DNA of 64,000 nt from Colletotrichum lupini (GCF_023278565.1 NC_064681.1:3472001-3536000); one strand, 5' to 3'. Counted from the first letter of the stretch, positions 1 through 11,991 are shown. Numbers and translations are program-made. Notes: generated from the letters alone by a model not told the origin.

Positions 1-1431
1 GGTATAGAAGTAGGCGGCGCGATAGGAGGTTAGTTATAAATAATTATAATAAGTATAAGAGAGGACCGGGGGCGCGCGTTAAGGAAGTCCTCTATATAAA
101 AGCCGATATAGTTCTCGTATATCCTCTAATTATTATATATCTAGCGGACGATATTACGGAGCTTAGTAATATCTTATTAAAACTATAATTAGAAATGCGC
201 TTTTTAACGATAAAAAAGGATAATATATTTATAAGAGAGGGAGCGCTACTTATAATAACCTTAGTAAGGGCCTAGGCTATCCGTAGTAAAACGACTAGTA
301 TATCGATATACCCTTTAGCCGAACGGCCGTTAAAATAGCGCGCATACCGGCCACTACTTCTTATAAAATAACGACTACTATCCTTAGTATTAATATATTA
401 AAAAGCTACCTTAAGATAGGGTAAGTACTAGATCTCCCGTTCCTCGGGAGCCTCTCCCTTAAGCTTCTTAAGGACTAAGTATACGTTAAATAGGCCTAGA
501 ATAGTAAAAAGAACTATACTTACCGCGGGGGGTACCTTAGCCTCTCGGCGTTCTTTTTTACTTTTTACTACCTTTTTAAAAAGAGCTAGCCTTGCGTTTC
601 TTAGACCCTAAAATAATATTAAATATAAACTCTTAAGATAATAAGTATATAATATACCCTTTTTAAAGGGCTTATTATCTAAACTAGTCTTATTTTTATT
701 TTTAAACTTTAAGGGGGGGATAAGTAAAAGCCCGTTAGAGCTTTTACTACTACTATTTACTTTATTATTACCTTTATTACGGCCGCTAAGGAGAGCCTCG
801 AACTTAATAAAGTCCTTAGCGTCTCGATTAGTAACCTTAATATCTTCTTAGCTAGGGAGGGAGAGCTTAGTAACTAGGCCTTAGTAAGTAAGTAGGAGGT
901 CGTAAGGGGGGGTAACGACTTAGAGGGGCTCGTTAATATTATTACCTATTTAAACTCTTAGTAAACTATATAATATATATATAAAAGGTATTATAAAAAT
1001 TATATAAAACTTATTATTATTTCTAAAGATATTAGATATTTATATTTAAAATAAAATTAGTAAACGATTCGACGGCGTAGGCGCGCGCGTATAATAAACG
1101 GGGGTACTTATAGTAACTACGAGAGGTTAAAAAGAGGAAACAAAATAATAGCTAAGTAACGCCGTAAGAATTTAAATATACGCAAGGCGGCTAAGTAGCC
1201 TCGCCCTTAGTAATTTATATACTAAAAATAATAAAATACGCGCTATTCTAAGTTAGGATTCTATTTATTTTAAATAAAGGGATATATTTATAATAAACGC
1301 GGTTTAAAAGACGCATATCCCTTATACTTAATTTTCCTTTATTTATATTCGACTAAATTAGGCCTTTATAAGGGTATTTAAAAATTCTATCTTAAGTATA
1401 ATAGCTCCCTAGCGGTAGTAATTAGGGGGTA
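1..1431 (+). mobile_element. Degraded Copia element, 3' internal part (cut by window edge)
   Basis: This is RIP-degraded sequence without open frames. From about 1045 to 1431 it aligns by eye with 16965-17291, the sequence just before the 3' LTR of the Copia element at 4854-17468 (shared words such as GTAAACGATTCGAC and CGCGGTTTAAAAGACGC). It is therefore the internal 3' end of a second copy of that family, on the + strand. The last bases before the LTR (ATTAGGGGGT) are the purine tract used for plus-strand priming. Bases 1-1040 do not match the sister element by eye. They may be another nested insertion or a more diverged part, and I see no protein motif in them. Confidence 0.75.
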
Positions 1432-1608
1432 TGTTACGTAATAGGGATAGTAATCGTACTTTATAAAGTGCTCGTTACGTGCTAAATCACGTGTCTATCT
1501 TAGATATCGTGTATATAGACCTTTTCCTTTTGTCTATTTCTACTTTAATAGTTAAGCCACTTTTACTACACTCCGTATGCCTATTGCTACGTGCCATAAC
1601 TCGTAACA
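1432..1608 (+). repeat. 3' LTR (177 bp) of the left Copia element
   Basis: It has the same length and nearly the same sequence as the LTRs at 4854-5030 and 17292-17468. It begins TGTTACGTAATAGG and ends CGTAACA, so the TG...CA ends are kept. Differences from the sister LTRs are mostly C/T and G/A, as RIP produces. The host phosphoesterase reading frame resumes right after it, at 1609. The matching 5' LTR and the other target-site copy (here GAAGA at 1609-1613) lie outside the window. Confidence 0.92.
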
Positions 1609-1609
1609 G

Positions 1610-2053
1610 AAGAATCCTGGGATAAACGACGATTCTCCGCTGTCGTATCAAGCTCAAGGCTGGTGCAAAGATGGGAGTCAAAAGGATTCCTGCGACTACG
1701 GCGGCCAAGACTCGGCATTCATGAAGGCGGTTGCTGATAGCCCGGGTATGATTGGAGTGTTCAGCGGTCACGACCACGGCAACAGTTGGTGCACTAAGTG
1801 GAAAGGCTCTGTCAGCGGTGTTTCCGTTGACGGAACGGGCGTCAACCTGTGTTTCGGTCAGCATACAGGCTATGGGGGATACGGAAATTGGATCCGAGGT
1901 TCGAGGCAATTGTCTTTCACCCGTGATAAACTGTCAAAAGGGGAGCTTGACACGTTTATTAGACTGGAGTCTGGAAACATTGTCGGATCGATTACTTTGA
2001 ACTCCACCTACGGAGAAGATAAGTATCTCACAACTCCAGACGATAGGACATAA
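1610..2053 (+). pseudogene. Calcineurin-like phosphoesterase, C-terminal fragment cut by an LTR
   Basis: The frame is open from the LTR edge to the stop at 2051-2053, about 147 codons. The first Met (1721) lies well inside the conserved region, so it is not a true start. The text reads NPGINDDSPL, then YGGQD, FSGHDHGNSWC (the GHDH metal-binding motif of metallophosphoesterases), LCFGQHTGYGGYG and a C-terminal LNSTYGED. This order matches the last third of fungal calcineurin-like (Dcr2/Sia1-type) phosphoesterases. These enzymes hydrolyse phosphoesters with two metal ions bound by Asp/His/Asn residues. The N-terminal metal-binding motifs are missing because the Copia LTR at 1432-1608 sits in the exon. 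The remaining codons show no RIP-type stops, so the break is recent or the fragment is protected by being single-copy. Confidence 0.85.
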
Positions 2054-2609
2054 ACCGAATTTCTGGACACCGCGAAATTGCCGCTTTTCTGTCAAGTAAG
2101 TAGAAGTTTGGGATCAACATTATACCCTGAAACTGCACGTAATGTTAATAGAATGATTCCATGATTGATGGTTTGTGCCCCCCAGCATGCCTGGTCAACT
2201 CAGAGGTTGCTGGATCCTTACCCTTCTTTTCTTCAGTCTACCTTAAGCGGACTTAGAGTATGAAAACTACTTTTTCCTGATCTAAGTAGTAACTTCACCA
2301 GCTCTCGTCAGCTTTGGGCGCGATCGCCATGTTGATTCGGTCTTGATGTACGGAGTACCTGCCCAGTACACATCGTGCACCCCATCGAAAGCGGAATGAC
2401 ATGCGGGGGAAAGCAAATTTGGGCTTAATTCCATTATTTCCACGTATCATGAGATTGGGTCGAGAACAGAATTGCAGATCAGTTGAGCCTAAATGAGCAC
2501 TCATTATTGACGACTTTCCGCTCTCGATGAAATATACTCAACTACGTCGTTCCTTAGCCGGCAGAACCTTAGCCGGCAAAACGACGATATCGTCAATAGG
2601 CAAAAGTTT
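2054..2609. other. Intergenic, no gene seen
   Basis: Ordinary base composition. Only short out-of-context frames occur, with no motif or splice chain I can support. Confidence 0.6.
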
Positions 2610-2692
2610 TGACCAGCATGGGGGTCGAACCCACAATCTCCTGATTCCACGGTGTATCGTAGTCAGACGCCTTGCCATTGGGCCAACCGGCC
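2610..2692 (-). tRNA. tRNA-Arg (anticodon ACG) with an 11-nt intron
   Basis: On the minus strand the acceptor arm GGCCGGT (2692-2686) pairs with GCTGGTC (2617-2611; three G-U pairs). The D arm has GGCCCAATGGC. The anticodon stem TCTGA/TCAGG closes loop CTACGA+A with anticodon ACG. The T arm is GTGGG-TTCGACC-CCCAT. Eleven extra bases follow position 37, the usual site of nuclear tRNA introns, so splicing endonuclease is needed. Total length 83 = 72 + 11. It decodes CGU/CGC/CGA after A34 is modified to inosine. Fungal tRNA-Arg(ACG) genes have the same D and anticodon arms. Confidence 0.93.
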
Positions 2693-3314
2693 AGACAATT
2701 GAGAACATCTCGGATGCTCGTCTGTGGGGCGGGCAGACCAATTTGCGGGTTATAATGTAGAGCCAGAAGTGTCAGCGATCTCCAACGCCCAATCGCGCCT
2801 TGAAGTCTTTGCGACTCTGGTTGTTATTGTTGGAAAGCTGCTCCACCCTCGTTGTCAAGAGGATTCCCGTCACCGCCACGCCCCTGTTACATTCTACAAC
2901 GCTACTGAGCCCGTTGGAAAAATAGCTGATATCGGAGGCGAGCCGGCCCCCTCATCACACCGACTGGTTGGTCCAAGAGAGTTTCGTAGCCGCCCAACGG
3001 CTAAAGTCTCATCACACCAACGTTCCGCACTTGGAAGTTGGAACCAACAAGAGCATGTTGAAACCAGCAATAAAAACAATGTCCTTCGAGCCCCTGCTCC
3101 TAGAAAACATGCACAGATATCCGTGATTAGCGTTCGAAAACCTAACCCATTCATAATGGACCCCTCTGCCCGTTCTTCCATGTGCCGCGGCCTTCCACCC
3201 CCCTTCCCCCCGCACCAGCTGCTCGGCTCTCCCACGCCACTCAGAACCCGACAGTTTGGTTCGCCCATCCTCGTCATTGACACTATCATATACGCTACCT
3301 ATGTTTTGAATTAG
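2693..3314. other. Intergenic, probable promoter of the methyltransferase gene
   Basis: Upstream flank of the gene starting at 3315. A C-rich stretch (about 3165-3240) lies close to the start, but I see no clear TATA box. Frames that are open here overlap on both strands and look like chance. Confidence 0.5.
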
Positions 3315-4829
3315 ATGGACGTCGACGACGATCTTGAATTGCAAGATGAGGTAAGTCGTTAGGCTCGCTTTTGGAACTGTTGAGCATGTTTGAAGTTCAA
3401 TTCTGACAGCTGTAGGGGACAAATGCCGAGGAGATGGACTCTGATCTTGACTCTGCGATTGAGGATATGGAGGTATGTCCACTACGACTTGAGTCGGGCA
3501 TCTTCACTCTGTACATAACTTAATGTCATCAGCCGCCCGCGCAGCCCGATCTTCTTTCAATAACGTCAGATATTTTCGAGTATCAGTTTGAAAACGGCAG
3601 ATCGTACCATTCGATGAGCGAAGGCAGTTGAGTCTACCACCAGTTTTCTTCAATCACATGTGCTTCTGGCTAACATTTAACAGAATATGCGTATCCGAAT
3701 GACGATGTAATTACTTTTTTCTTATCCACCATTCTTATTGGCCTGAAGCGCGTTAATCAGATTTGAGAGTGTAGCTGGAACTCATACGTTACGGTACGTG
3801 TTACCATTGGTTCCCTTCCCTGCAACTTTACTCACAGCGAGTAGATCTTCAACATCATCTGTGGTTGATCACACTCGATGGAGAATTAGCGACAAGCCCT
3901 GGGAGAGAGACGGCAAGGCGAGTTCTGGATCTGGGAACCGGAACTGGAATCTGGGCGATTGACTTTGGTGAGTGATGAACTTGTGACCGGTTCCCGTGCG
4001 TTTGCAGAGGGTTTTGCTGAGTGCGAGACTGACACTTTGCTAGCCGATGCATATCCCGGCTCTGAGGTACAAGAATAAGACAAAAGATCACGCTTTCCCG
4101 TTGACTAAACTGTTTCCAGGTTATCGGTGTGGACTTGAGCGCCATTCAACCTGATCTGTAAGCCTAAGCCTCACTCCGTCTTCTGCTTGCTTGGCTGATC
4201 ACTCTTACGTAGGGTTCCCGCCAACTGCAGTTTTGAGATAGATGACCTCGAGCTCGACTGGCCTTGGGAGCAACCCTTTGACTACATCTTTAATCGGTCC
4301 TGTGCAGGCAGTTGGTCAGATTTTCGATCTATTATTCAAAGAGCATACGAGTAAGAATTAAGCCTCATTAAGGTACAATCGCTTCACTTGCTGATACTGG
4401 TGCAGTCATCTGGAGCCCGGTGGCTACTTCGAGGTTCAAGACCTCGAGCTTCCATCTTACTGTGACGACGGTTCCGTGCCACCGGACGCCGCTCTCTATC
4501 GCTGGCAACACGCGCTTGTGGATGCCTCAAATGAGGTGGGTCGGCCTATCAACTACGCTGTAGACTGTCTTGACGATCTTCACAACGTTGGCTTCATCGA
4601 GATACACCACCAGATCTACAAATGGCCTTTCAACAACTGGCCCGATGACCCAAAACTCAAAGAAGCCGGTCGATGGAACTGCGCGAATCTCGATATGGGC
4701 CTCGAGGCGTTCTCTTTGGGCCTCTGGACCAGAGTAAAGGGCTGGACGCGAGATGACGTTGAGGAGTTGTGTGCAGAGGTCAAGAAGGAGGTGAAGGATA
4801 CGAGGCTGCATGCCTACTGGAGACAGTGA
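3315..4829 (+). CDS. LaeA-like SAM-dependent methyltransferase (multi-intron)
   Basis: A class I methyltransferase of the fungal LaeA-like (TAM domain) group, which transfers methyl from S-adenosylmethionine; substrates of most members are unknown. Readable exons: 3315-3350 and 3416-3472 (acidic N-terminus), 3533 on (IFEYQFENGRSYH), 3838-3967 (DLQHHLW, then VLDLGTGTGIWAIDF, SAM motif I), 4044-4066 and 4120-4157 (VIGVDLSAIQPDL, motif II), 4213-4350 (FEIDDLELDW, FDYIFNRS) and 4406-4829 (LEPGGYFEVQDLEL, motif III/IV, then the C-terminal YKWPFNNWP block). Introns are short with GT-AG ends. Between about 3620 and 3838 I could not chain exons without a frame break: YAYPNDD and SVAGTHTLR are readable but do not join cleanly, so a small indel or odd splice sites are possible. 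The C-terminus ends at HAYWRQ, a little short for the family. A Copia element is inserted 24 bp after the stop. Confidence 0.82.
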
Positions 4830-4853
4830 GTCGTTACCTAAGTCGTCCTAAAT

Positions 4854-5030
4854 TGTCACGTAATAGGGATAGTAATCGCACCTCACAAAGTGCCCGTCAC
4901 GTGCTGAATCACGTGTCTATCTCAGATATTATATATATAGACCTTCTCCTTTTATCTATTTCCACTTTAATAATTAAGCCACTTTTATTATACTCCGTAT
5001 ACCTATTACTACGTACTATAACTCGTAATA
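4854..5030 (+). repeat. 5' LTR of outer Copia element (177 bp)
   Basis: It starts TGTCACGTAATAGG and ends CGTAATA (TG...CA with the last C mutated). The target duplication TAAAT precedes it at 4849-4853. A TATA-like run (TATTATATATATAG, about 4927-4940) is where the element promoter would be. The host resumes after the partner LTR at 17469. Confidence 0.93.
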
Positions 5031-5275
5031 GTTATAAGCCTAGCTCTTAGTTAAGACCTTATACTATAATAACGCACTTATTAATACGATTCTTATAATC
5101 TTTTTAAAATAACTAACTTACTTATACCTACTTTAGCCTAAGCTAAACTAACTAGCTACGATAGTTAGATTAAATAGTTTAACGTACTTCGCGCTATAAA
5201 TAAGGGCGTCGGGGTCTAGAAGTACGTCGACCTAGACGCTCTAGATTCCGACGTATTCCTCGACCCCTCTATAGC

Positions 5276-5480
5276 TATCGGATTACAAGTCTAATTCGAC
5301 CGCGGCATATAGCCGACTGCGTAGGGGCTAATTAGGGGCCCTATTTACGATTATCGTAGCTAGCCTAACTTATAGTTAGAACCTCCTTTTTATACCTACT
5401 ACGCAAATATTTATATAGTTTAATTAATCTCTTCGTTAACTACGGTTCGAACTAATTACCCTATAATAGGGATACTAATA
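5276..5480 (+). repeat. 5' LTR of inner Copia element (205 bp)
   Basis: Aligns over its whole length with 11787-11991. Differences are C/T or G/A. The terminal TG...CA became TA...TA in this copy. Confidence 0.93.
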
Positions 5481-8400
5481 CTAATTAGTAATTAAACTCT
5501 ATTATTATAAATCGGTAAGGTATCTCGCTACGTAAAAAAAACGACTTCTTAATACCGCACGGGATAGGAGATTCGTACTAATTAACTTTATAAAAATAGA
5601 TAAAAAAAGAGGCGATTCTCGAATACCGCACGGAATTAAGTAATTATAGCCCTTTACTACTTACGAAAGGTCGACGTTTATTATATTAAACTACGTTAAT
5701 TAATAGAACTACTTAAGTAACTAGCCTTTTACCGTCGCCCCGAGTAGCTTTTTTACTAAACGACTTTTCTATAGCCGGCCCGCGATTAGAAATTAACTAA
5801 GGAAGCTATTTAGAGATTATAAAGAGTACGAGGCTTAGGAGGCTAGAAATATATAAGATAGCGGAAATTAATAACTAGTATAGATCCTAAGACTAATTAC
5901 TATATCTTCTTACGGTAATATAAATATTTATTATTACTATTATTAAAAAGAACTACTAAAACTTACCCTTTTTTACTAAATAAAAAGGAGGATCTTAATA
6001 AGTACGATAGCTAGCGATTTAAAAAAGTAGTAGTAATTATTAAAAATAGTAAAAACGAGAGTAGTAACGAGATAGTAAGAGGAAGTAGGAATCTCTTAGA
6101 CCCCGATAAATTCGTTAAGTAGTAAAAGCACGGATTTACTACGACCCGCGCGCGGATTAAATATATCCTTATTAAAATTAAATACGCTAGCGACTATTAA
6201 TACGGGCATAAGCTAGAGTAAGCCCCTTAGTAAGTGAGGGTAAAAAAGAAGAGGACGAAACCCGATCCTAAATAGAATCCTAATCCCTTATAAGTAGGTA
6301 AATATTAACCCGGACTATTAGGGGACGTAGATATATAGAATTACGGATTAGCCTAACGGTAAGTAAATTAACGCGGTATTAATCTATTTAACTAAGGTCT
6401 ATAAAAAAAAGGGGCTATAGGGGTAACCCCTATTTTACGAGATCGTAAACGACCTTAGTTATTAACTAAACGAATAGTTCGCGAGCGTAAGCCTAGGAAT
6501 TATAAAAGTAGTTAATAAATTCCTTTATGGGCGAGGGGTATTACTAGCGTAATTATAATCGTAATAGCTATACGAAATACTAGTAGCGATAATTATAGAG
6601 GAGGAATTCGTACTATAAAACTAGGTATAGGTTAATAGAGCGTATAATTGCTTTAACGAATTTAGAAAAAAGGTAAACGACCTAGATTTCCTCCCTATAA
6701 TTACTAATAGAAATCTATCGTTATAAAAGGATATACTAAGGTAAAATATAGTGCTAAAAGTATAATAATCGATAATTCTGCCTATTTCGATCTATAACTC
6801 GTTACCGCTATTAATATAAAATTCGGCGCCAATCGGCTAATAAGAAAAGAAGTAAACGACCCGAAGTTACTAATAGTACGTAGCGACGTAGGGTTCGTAT
6901 ATAAATACTAAAAATCTAATAGCGAATACAAAGCAATTTATAAACTTTAAAAAGATCTTCTTAAAAGAGAAATTATACTCTAGGGGGAAGTATGAGGTTT
7001 TATAAAAAACCCTAACGATGTTTTATAATTACTACGAAAAAGTCGGAATTAGGGAATACTAGTACTATTTAGTAATTAATATCGTACTCATAGGCAAAGC
7101 CTTTAATTATTACTACGAAGTAGTACGTAATCTCGATCGAAACGACTTTTTTAGTATAATTAACGTAATCCGAAGCCGTTTCGAGACCTATAATAAGAAC
7201 CTAGAGCTCCTATCTAAGCTACGAGCGATTTCTTTTATATTTATAACTAGGATAATAAAAGGTAAATTGCGAGTAGAGATCTTTAAAAAGCTTATTAATC
7301 GAATTAATAAGCTAGCGAAAACCTAGCTAAATAAGGGGATAAACGAGCAGAAAGTCGGATATTTTTATACCGTAGTTTAGTATATATTAAAAGTAAAGAT
7401 TACTTTATACTAAGTACCTAAAGACTACGAGACGCTCTACTTAAGACTAAGATCTAGCTTTAATATTAAGGTAAGAATATTATACTAAACTTACCTCTAG
7501 GCGTACGACGGCCCTTATTAATAATATTAGGTCGATCGAACGTATAATAAGAAAAGAAAAGAGGCTAGATATAGTAATCGCTAGTAAGGAGGCCTAGATT
7601 CGTTAAATAAGTAAAGATTTAACTTATAGGCAGGGTAATAGAAAAAGTAATATTATATTTATAAAAAGGATAGATATTAGTTAAGTAACTACTCTAAGGA
7701 AAAGCGTACTAAATCGTATAAATAGTATAAAAAGTCGAGGGTAGTAGATAGTAAAACTAGCCCTCGTTAGTTTAACTAATTCCTTGTTATATATAAAGGT
7801 AGATCCGGGGGTACGGAACCTAGCGATAGTAGCTAAAGTGGCGGCCTAATGTATATACCCCTTATAAGAAATTCGGAAAATAAAGAAGATCTTACCCCCT
7901 ATATTAACGAATTAGATTACGACGAAATCGACGATATTAACTACTCTTTTTTCGCCCCGTTAGTTTCTAAAGGATATACGAGGCTAAACGAATAGAGGGT
8001 AATAAAAGCTCTTAATAAGTAAGCTTTTATATATAAATAGTAAGGGAAGGTCCCTTAAACGACGGATATAAAGGTAACCGAAAGGGCGAATTTAATAGGG
8101 CCGAAGCCCATTCTCTTAATAATTAAGGAAAAGACGCTATCTCTCTTAATATTTAAAAAAAAGGAATATAGTGCTAAGTAAATCTAGGGGTAGCTAGAGG
8201 GGTCCTTTTTATACTACTTAGATCCCTCGAATACTAAGCTCGTATAGGTATTTTATGCGAGTAAAAAGTACGGCCTAGATAATTTCTATAGGATTATCCT
8301 AAATACTAGGGTATTGTAATAATTAACTAAAAGAAAAGGGTAATTCTAAGCGCTATAGAAGATCGCGCTAGTAACGCTTAATACGTTAATAATAAGTATT

Positions 8401-9654
8401 ACGAGGATTAGTTTCGGCCTAAGTAAGGAAATCGTCGCCCTAGGTATAGTAAAAGTAGAGACGTACTTTAGAACGATAACTTTTTATATTTTACCTATTA
8501 ATACCCCATTTCTCTTATATCTAAAAAATATAGATTAACTAGGTATTATATTTAATAATACGAGGAATAGAATTTCTAGCGGTAAGTACTTCGAAATAGT
8601 CGAACGACGATAGGGGTATACGTTTATAAAGCTTATTAACGACACGAAGTTAATTAATTACTTAATAGAAAGTAAGCTTAGAAGATTATACTAGAGATTC
8701 GGGCACCCGTCGGTTACGAGGCTATATAACCTCCTAAAGTAATTAAGTAATAATAATATCGAAATAGGGGCGCTAGAGTAATTCACGAAAGTATACTATT
8801 AATACTAAATAAATACGCAGAGCCTACGCAGATTTAAATTTAAATTGCGTAATAAGCTTAACTTTAACTAGGAAATAGTCGTCGATATCTTCTACTTAAA
8901 TAGTCGGCTAGTACTATATATAATCGACTTATTTATATCTTTTTAAATAGGGCAATTTCTCTAGGATCTATAAATAAAAATAGTATAGGTAGCCCTACGA
9001 AAAAGCTAAATCGATATATACTAAGGACCGCTAGACGGTATTGAAACCGACGCTAGTACTAGCTTTAAGTTAGTAGAATTTAAAGATAATACGACGGCTT
9101 ATAGTATATAGCTAAAAGTCGTACCTATTAAAGCGTACTATAGTATTAGAAAAGTAGAGAGGGTATATTAGTAATTAAAAAGGGCGTTTAGAATTATTAA
9201 AAAGGAAAATCCGGATTTTACTAACGACGAATGCCTCTAGATAGTACTTAAATACTATAACGATACTATAGGGCCTAACGGACTTATACTAACGCTATTA
9301 GTATTTAGAGCATATTTAAGAACGACCTTAGCCTCGTTACTATTACTAGGCATAAGCTAACGAGCCTAAGTAATTAAAAAAGTAATACGGGTACTACGCA
9401 AGGTAAGTATAAGAAGGTAAGTTAATAAGGTAATTACTACGCGTAATAGGCCCGATATAGGGGATAATTTAAATATATTACTAAATTCGGATATATATAT
9501 ATAGCGCGAAATTACCTAATAATAAGCTAGGCTATATAAGTTAATTTCCGTTAACGAGCGCTCTTATATAGTCGCGAGAGATCGTAACTAGCTACTTAAA
9601 GTGTTAATTATAGTAGTTAGACCGTACTATATAGATCCTAACGAGGTGATTTTT

Positions 9655-9835
9655 GTAATGGATTCGGGATGCGGCCGGCGACAGGACGCCGATGACTTAG
9701 CGACCGGTGCACGGATCTCATTACGAAAGAACTTTCTAGGAAGCAGAGCCCTTACGAAGGACTCTGCAAGCTTTAGTCTTATAATACACCTATACCTATA
9801 TTATAGCCTCGCTGGTTAAGTGCTCATAGCCTAAT
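9655..9835. other. Patch with ordinary composition inside the inner Copia element
   Basis: Between the integrase end (about 9654) and the reverse transcriptase remnants (from about 9880) lies a short stretch that keeps many CA/TG/GC words, in contrast to the TpA-rich sequence on both sides. It carries a short open frame (part of 9601-9819, no ATG at its start) that matches no Copia domain I know. It may be a later insertion too short for RIP, or a piece with fewer targets. No inverted repeats or tRNA fold were found by eye. Confidence 0.45.
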
Positions 9836-11786
9836 CTCTTACAATTTTTAACTTATAAAAAGAAGAAGAGCTAGGGAAAACTATATAACCTGCGGTAGAG
9901 GTATAGGAAAATATCTTTAACGAAATCGTCGTAGTAGTACTAATAGATAACGAGGAAAAGGAAATTGCTAAAAGGGTACTAATATTACTAGCGAGACGTC
10001 GTAAAAAACTACGATAGTAAGCCCTAACGCGGTAATTTATTATTAGCGACGAGGTAATTAATACTTTTTATATAGTAAAAGAGAAAGCCGATTTCGAGCT
10101 AGTAGTTAAACTACGTAAAGAAGGCGTAATTATAACTATTAAAAAGCCGTATAAGGGATTAGATCTTATCGAAGTAAATACTCTTCGTGATCGAGGGGTC
10201 TATCGATTTATCCTATACGACCTAGAAAAATATACAAACCTCTATATATTTAAATTACGAATAGTTCGTAAAATTAAAAAGAAAAGAATACCCTAGCCGT
10301 ATAAAAAGTCTAGATACGTAATTTAGGGGTACGGCGACGTTAAAAAGGCGACGCTACTTATATAATCGCTTACTATATAGCGCTATAGCTAACGATTAAT
10401 AATAGTACTAATAATATCGCTACGGAAGAAGGGATACGAGATTTAGAGCCGTAATATTACCTAGGCCTATACCTAATCGGCCATAGGGCTCATAAGGAAA
10501 ATCCTGGCCCATTTACTAAAGGAAATAGCTAGTAAGTACTTAGAAAATACGATTATTAAAGTGCTTAAGCCACTATATAGGCTCGTAGAATCGGGTACCT
10601 ATTAGTAAGCTATTTACTACGATTTTTATATTAATTAACTATTAATAGTTACTTTTATATATAACCCGTGCTTACTAGTCGCAGAGTACGAAAGTGACTA
10701 ATTTAGGATCGTCGGAATATAGACTAACGATATATTAAGCCTATCCGATATTAACTTTATAAAAAAAAAAGATAAGGAGCTTTAGAAAGCGGGCTTCGTA
10801 GTAAAGCTAAAAGAGGTCCTTATAATAAATACCCCCTTAGTATTTAATAGCGGGATTCTTATAATTAAAAAGGAAACCGTTATTTTTTAATAAAAGGGGT
10901 AGGGTAAGAAGATTAACTTTATTAATCCGAACGTAATTAACGTTAAGAAGCGGTATAAGGCTAAGCTTGCGTAAGGGGTATATATTACGAGTATTTATTA
11001 GCTTAAGGCGACTTTTAACTATACTAAAGTAGCATAAGCTATAGATCTAACTAAATAAGATATCGAGGTACTTAATAAATAGCTTAAGTAATAATAAACG
11101 AATCTCGATCGAGGTCTCGTTTATTACCTAATCGACCTTATGACTAATAAGCTCTACGTCTTCGTTAATAGGTTATTTATAAATAATAACGACCTTACTT
11201 TATAATTAGGGTATATTATTATCCTAGCTAACGAGAGTATAAGCAAGAGCGAATTTACTATATACGGTAATATAATCTATTACTCGTTAACTAAAAGTAA
11301 GCGGGTAATAAGAAATATATTAGCGTCGGAGGTCTATAGTATAATTAACGGCGTTAACCTCTCCTACGCGATTTTAATAACGCTAAAGAAGATTACTAAT
11401 TAAATTAGCCTTTTACTTATTCTAACGGTTATTTATATAAATTCCTACTTACTATACGAATACCTCGTTAAATTAGGAATAACGAAGGAAAAGAGGCTTA
11501 TAATCGATATTATAGCCCTTAGGTAATTGTATAAAAAGCGTAAAATACTTAAGATCCGTTAGATTAATAATAAAAATAACCTCGCAGACGCTTTTATAAA
11601 AGTAGTACTAAATAAGGGATTAGAATAATTCGTGGGTAGCGGAAAAGTTACTATACGAATAGAGAGATAGGTTATACGAAAAGAGTAGAGAAAAGGGGGA
11701 AAAAGAGACGACTTAGTAAACGGGCCCGAGGTCGAATTATACCTCTAACCGCAGCGGTTAAATCGATAAAAAAAAGAGAAAGTTAG

Positions 11787-11991
11787 TGTTAAATTAGAAG
11801 TCTAATTTAACTGCGGTATATAGCTAACTACGCAGGGGCTAATTAGGGGCCCTATTTACGATTATTATAGCTAGCCTAACCTACGGTTAGAACCTCCTTT
11901 TTATACTTACTACGTAAATATTTATATAGTTTAATTAATCTCTTCGTTAACTACGGTTCGAACTAACTACCTTATAATAAGGATACTAACA
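11787..11991 (+). repeat. 3' LTR of inner Copia element (205 bp)
   Basis: Begins TGTTAAATTAGAAG and ends GATACTAACA, keeping TG...CA. The target copy ATAGC follows at 11992-11996. Confidence 0.93.

Larger units (their letters stand above)
5276..11991 (+). mobile_element. Ty1/Copia retrotransposon (inner element), inserted in the outer one
   Basis: This 6716-bp element has identical-length LTRs (205 bp: 5276-5480 and 11787-11991) and the exact 5-bp duplication ATAGC (5271-5275 and 11992-11996), placing it in the leader of the outer Copia element, same orientation. The pol frame can be followed on the + strand through stops. The integrase C-terminal end reads VRPYYIDPNEV at 9622-9654. RNase H at about 11095-11640 reads LDRGLVYYLIDL, YVFVNRLF, IYGNIIYYSLTKSKR, YEYLVKLG and NNLADAFIKVV, the pattern of a common ascomycete Copia lineage. 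A purine tract (11765-11782) precedes the 3' LTR. Many CAG/CAA to TAG/TAA changes indicate RIP. Confidence 0.93.

Noticed and set aside
2724..3314. 196-codon frame upstream of the methyltransferase
   Set aside because: It overlaps other chance frames on both strands, has no motif, and sits where the promoter should be.
9655..9835. Copia protease active site (MDSGC) in the short open frame
   Set aside because: Protease should lie before integrase in Copia; here the motif follows the integrase C-terminus and the neighbouring residues do not fit.
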